DNA of 5,461 nt from Paracoccaceae bacterium (GTDB lineage Bacteria > Pseudomonadota > Alphaproteobacteria > Rhodobacterales > Rhodobacteraceae), in contig SLPP01000323.1 of NCBI GenBank assembly GCA_007131945.1, positions 1-5,461 on the forward strand, given 5' to 3'. Shown here piece after piece: positions 4,777 through 5,461 of this stretch; the stretch's first letter is position 1, and the number at the start of each line of letters is the position of its first letter. The notes under the pieces were generated by a model. It worked only from the letters and a program-made list of their open reading frames with translations, made no database searches and was not told the DNA's origin. The translations under genes and the position numbers were made by a program.

Positions 4777-5461
4777 ATGACGCTCGCGCCGCTGCGGCAT
4801 ATCCTCCTTGCGCTGGTGCTCTGTCTTCTGGGCCCGGCGGCGCTGAGCGCGCAGACCGTGCATCTGCCGCGCTCCCTCGCCCAGGTCGACCCCGCCGATC
4901 TGGTGGCCGATGCCGACGGCTTCGGCGCCATGCGCGACGACATTCCCGTCGCGCCACTGCTGCGCGGCGGCGAGCGGATCGGCTGGACCTTCGTCACCTC
5001 GGATTTCGTCGGCACGATCGGCTATGCCGGCAAGCCGATCCACACGATGGTCGCCGTCGATGACGACGCGCGCATCATCGGGCTGCATCTGGCGGCGCAT
5101 TCCGAACCCATCGTCCTGATCGGCATCCCCGAATCGCGCATCCGGGCGCTGATGGAGGATCATGTCGGGCTCGACCTGGCGGAGATGGCGCGGGCGGGCG
5201 GCGCGCTGGACGAGCTGAACATCATCTCGGGCGTCACCGTCACCATCATGGTGATCGACGATTCGATCGTCCGCTCGGGCATCCGCGTCGCCCGCGCGAT
5301 GGGGTTGGGCGGGCTGGAGCCGCCGGCGCCGCCCGCCGGGCCGCGATTCGAGCTCGAGCCGGAGGCACAGGCGGCGGATCACTGGCTGACGCTGGTCGGC
5401 GACGGCACGCTGGCGCGGCTTTCGCTCGATGTCGGCCAGATCAACGCGACCTTCGCGGCGA
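4777..5461 (+). CDS. nosR: NosR, N-terminal part (nitrous oxide reductase maturation/electron transfer flavoprotein), partial
   Basis: The first 228 residues are present; the gene runs off the right edge. NosR proteins are usually 700 residues or more, with a periplasmic FMN domain, membrane helices and a cytoplasmic polyferredoxin end. They are needed for nosZ expression and for electron supply to N2O reductase. A signal peptide spans 1-25 (core ILLALVLCLLG, likely cut after LSA). Residues about 50-172 form the FMN-binding domain: GWTFVTSDFVGTIGYAGKPI (69-88), EPIVLIGIPESRI (110-122) and the flavin attachment region NIISGVTVT (148-156), with Thr154 the expected FMN-linked residue. The flavin-transferase motif usually reads DxxSGA(S/T); here it is N-I-I-S-G-V-T. 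AAAGGGA (4763-4769) lies 7 bases before the ATG, inside the end of nosC. Transmembrane and Fe-S parts are outside the window. Confidence 0.93.
   Translation, partial: MTLAPLRHILLALVLCLLGPAALSAQTVHLPRSLAQVDPADLVADADGFGAMRDDIPVAPLLRGGERIGWTFVTSDFVGTIGYAGKPIHTMVAVDDDARIIGLHLAAHSEPIVLIGIPESRIRALMEDHVGLDLAEMARAGGALDELNIISGVTVTIMVIDDSIVRSGIRVARAMGLGGLEPPAPPAGPRFELEPEAQAADHWLTLVGDGTLARLSLDVGQINATFAA

Noticed and set aside
4408..5382. 324-codon open frame on the minus strand opposite nosC-nosR
   Set aside because: Asp/Arg/Gly-rich antisense shadow; NosR motifs are on the plus strand.

Overview
The window is GC-rich throughout, with strong third-position G/C in every real gene. Its gene families (RoxA-like di-heme cytochrome c, TerB-like protein, dihydrolipoyl dehydrogenase, nosC-nosR) fit an alphaproteobacterium. 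The most likely group is the Rhodobacterales (Paracoccus/Rhodovulum-like), and a denitrifying or N2O-reducing one. That placement is inferred from gene content and protein style; no database search was possible.

Layout, left to right. (1) The last 54 codons of a lipocalin-like (AttH/CrtC-type) protein run off the left edge. Sixteen bases later, on the same strand, is a complete membrane-anchored or exported di-heme cytochrome c of the RoxA/MauG-like peroxidase type (182-1618). (2) Convergent to it, on the minus strand, are a TerB-family protein (1742-2200) and, upstream of that, a 38-codon small ORF (2351-2467). The small ORF has a good Shine-Dalgarno and is followed by a perfect 10-bp GC hairpin that looks like its terminator. 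(3) A gene-free stretch (2468-2875) separates this group from lpd (2876-4264), a complete 462-residue dihydrolipoyl dehydrogenase standing alone, without its usual E1/E2 partners. (4) After an imperfect hairpin comes a strong FNR/NNR-type box (TTGAC-N4-ATCAA), then nosC (4399-4773) and the start of nosR (4777 to the right edge). This is the promoter end of a nitrous oxide reductase cluster, which by precedent should continue outside the window with nosZDFYLX.

How the parts work together. The nosC-nosR pair is an anaerobically induced operon feeding electrons to and supporting N2O reductase. Its FNR/NNR box is centred 41.5 bp upstream of the nosC start codon, the class II activation distance, so nosC mRNA may be leaderless. 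The lipocalin-like and cytochrome genes look co-transcribed, but their substrate cannot be read from sequence. No CRISPR array, transposon, tRNA or rRNA was seen. The points most worth follow-up are the 38-aa ORF, NosC, the leaderless nosC promoter, the variant flavin site in NosR, and the cytochrome/lipocalin pair.
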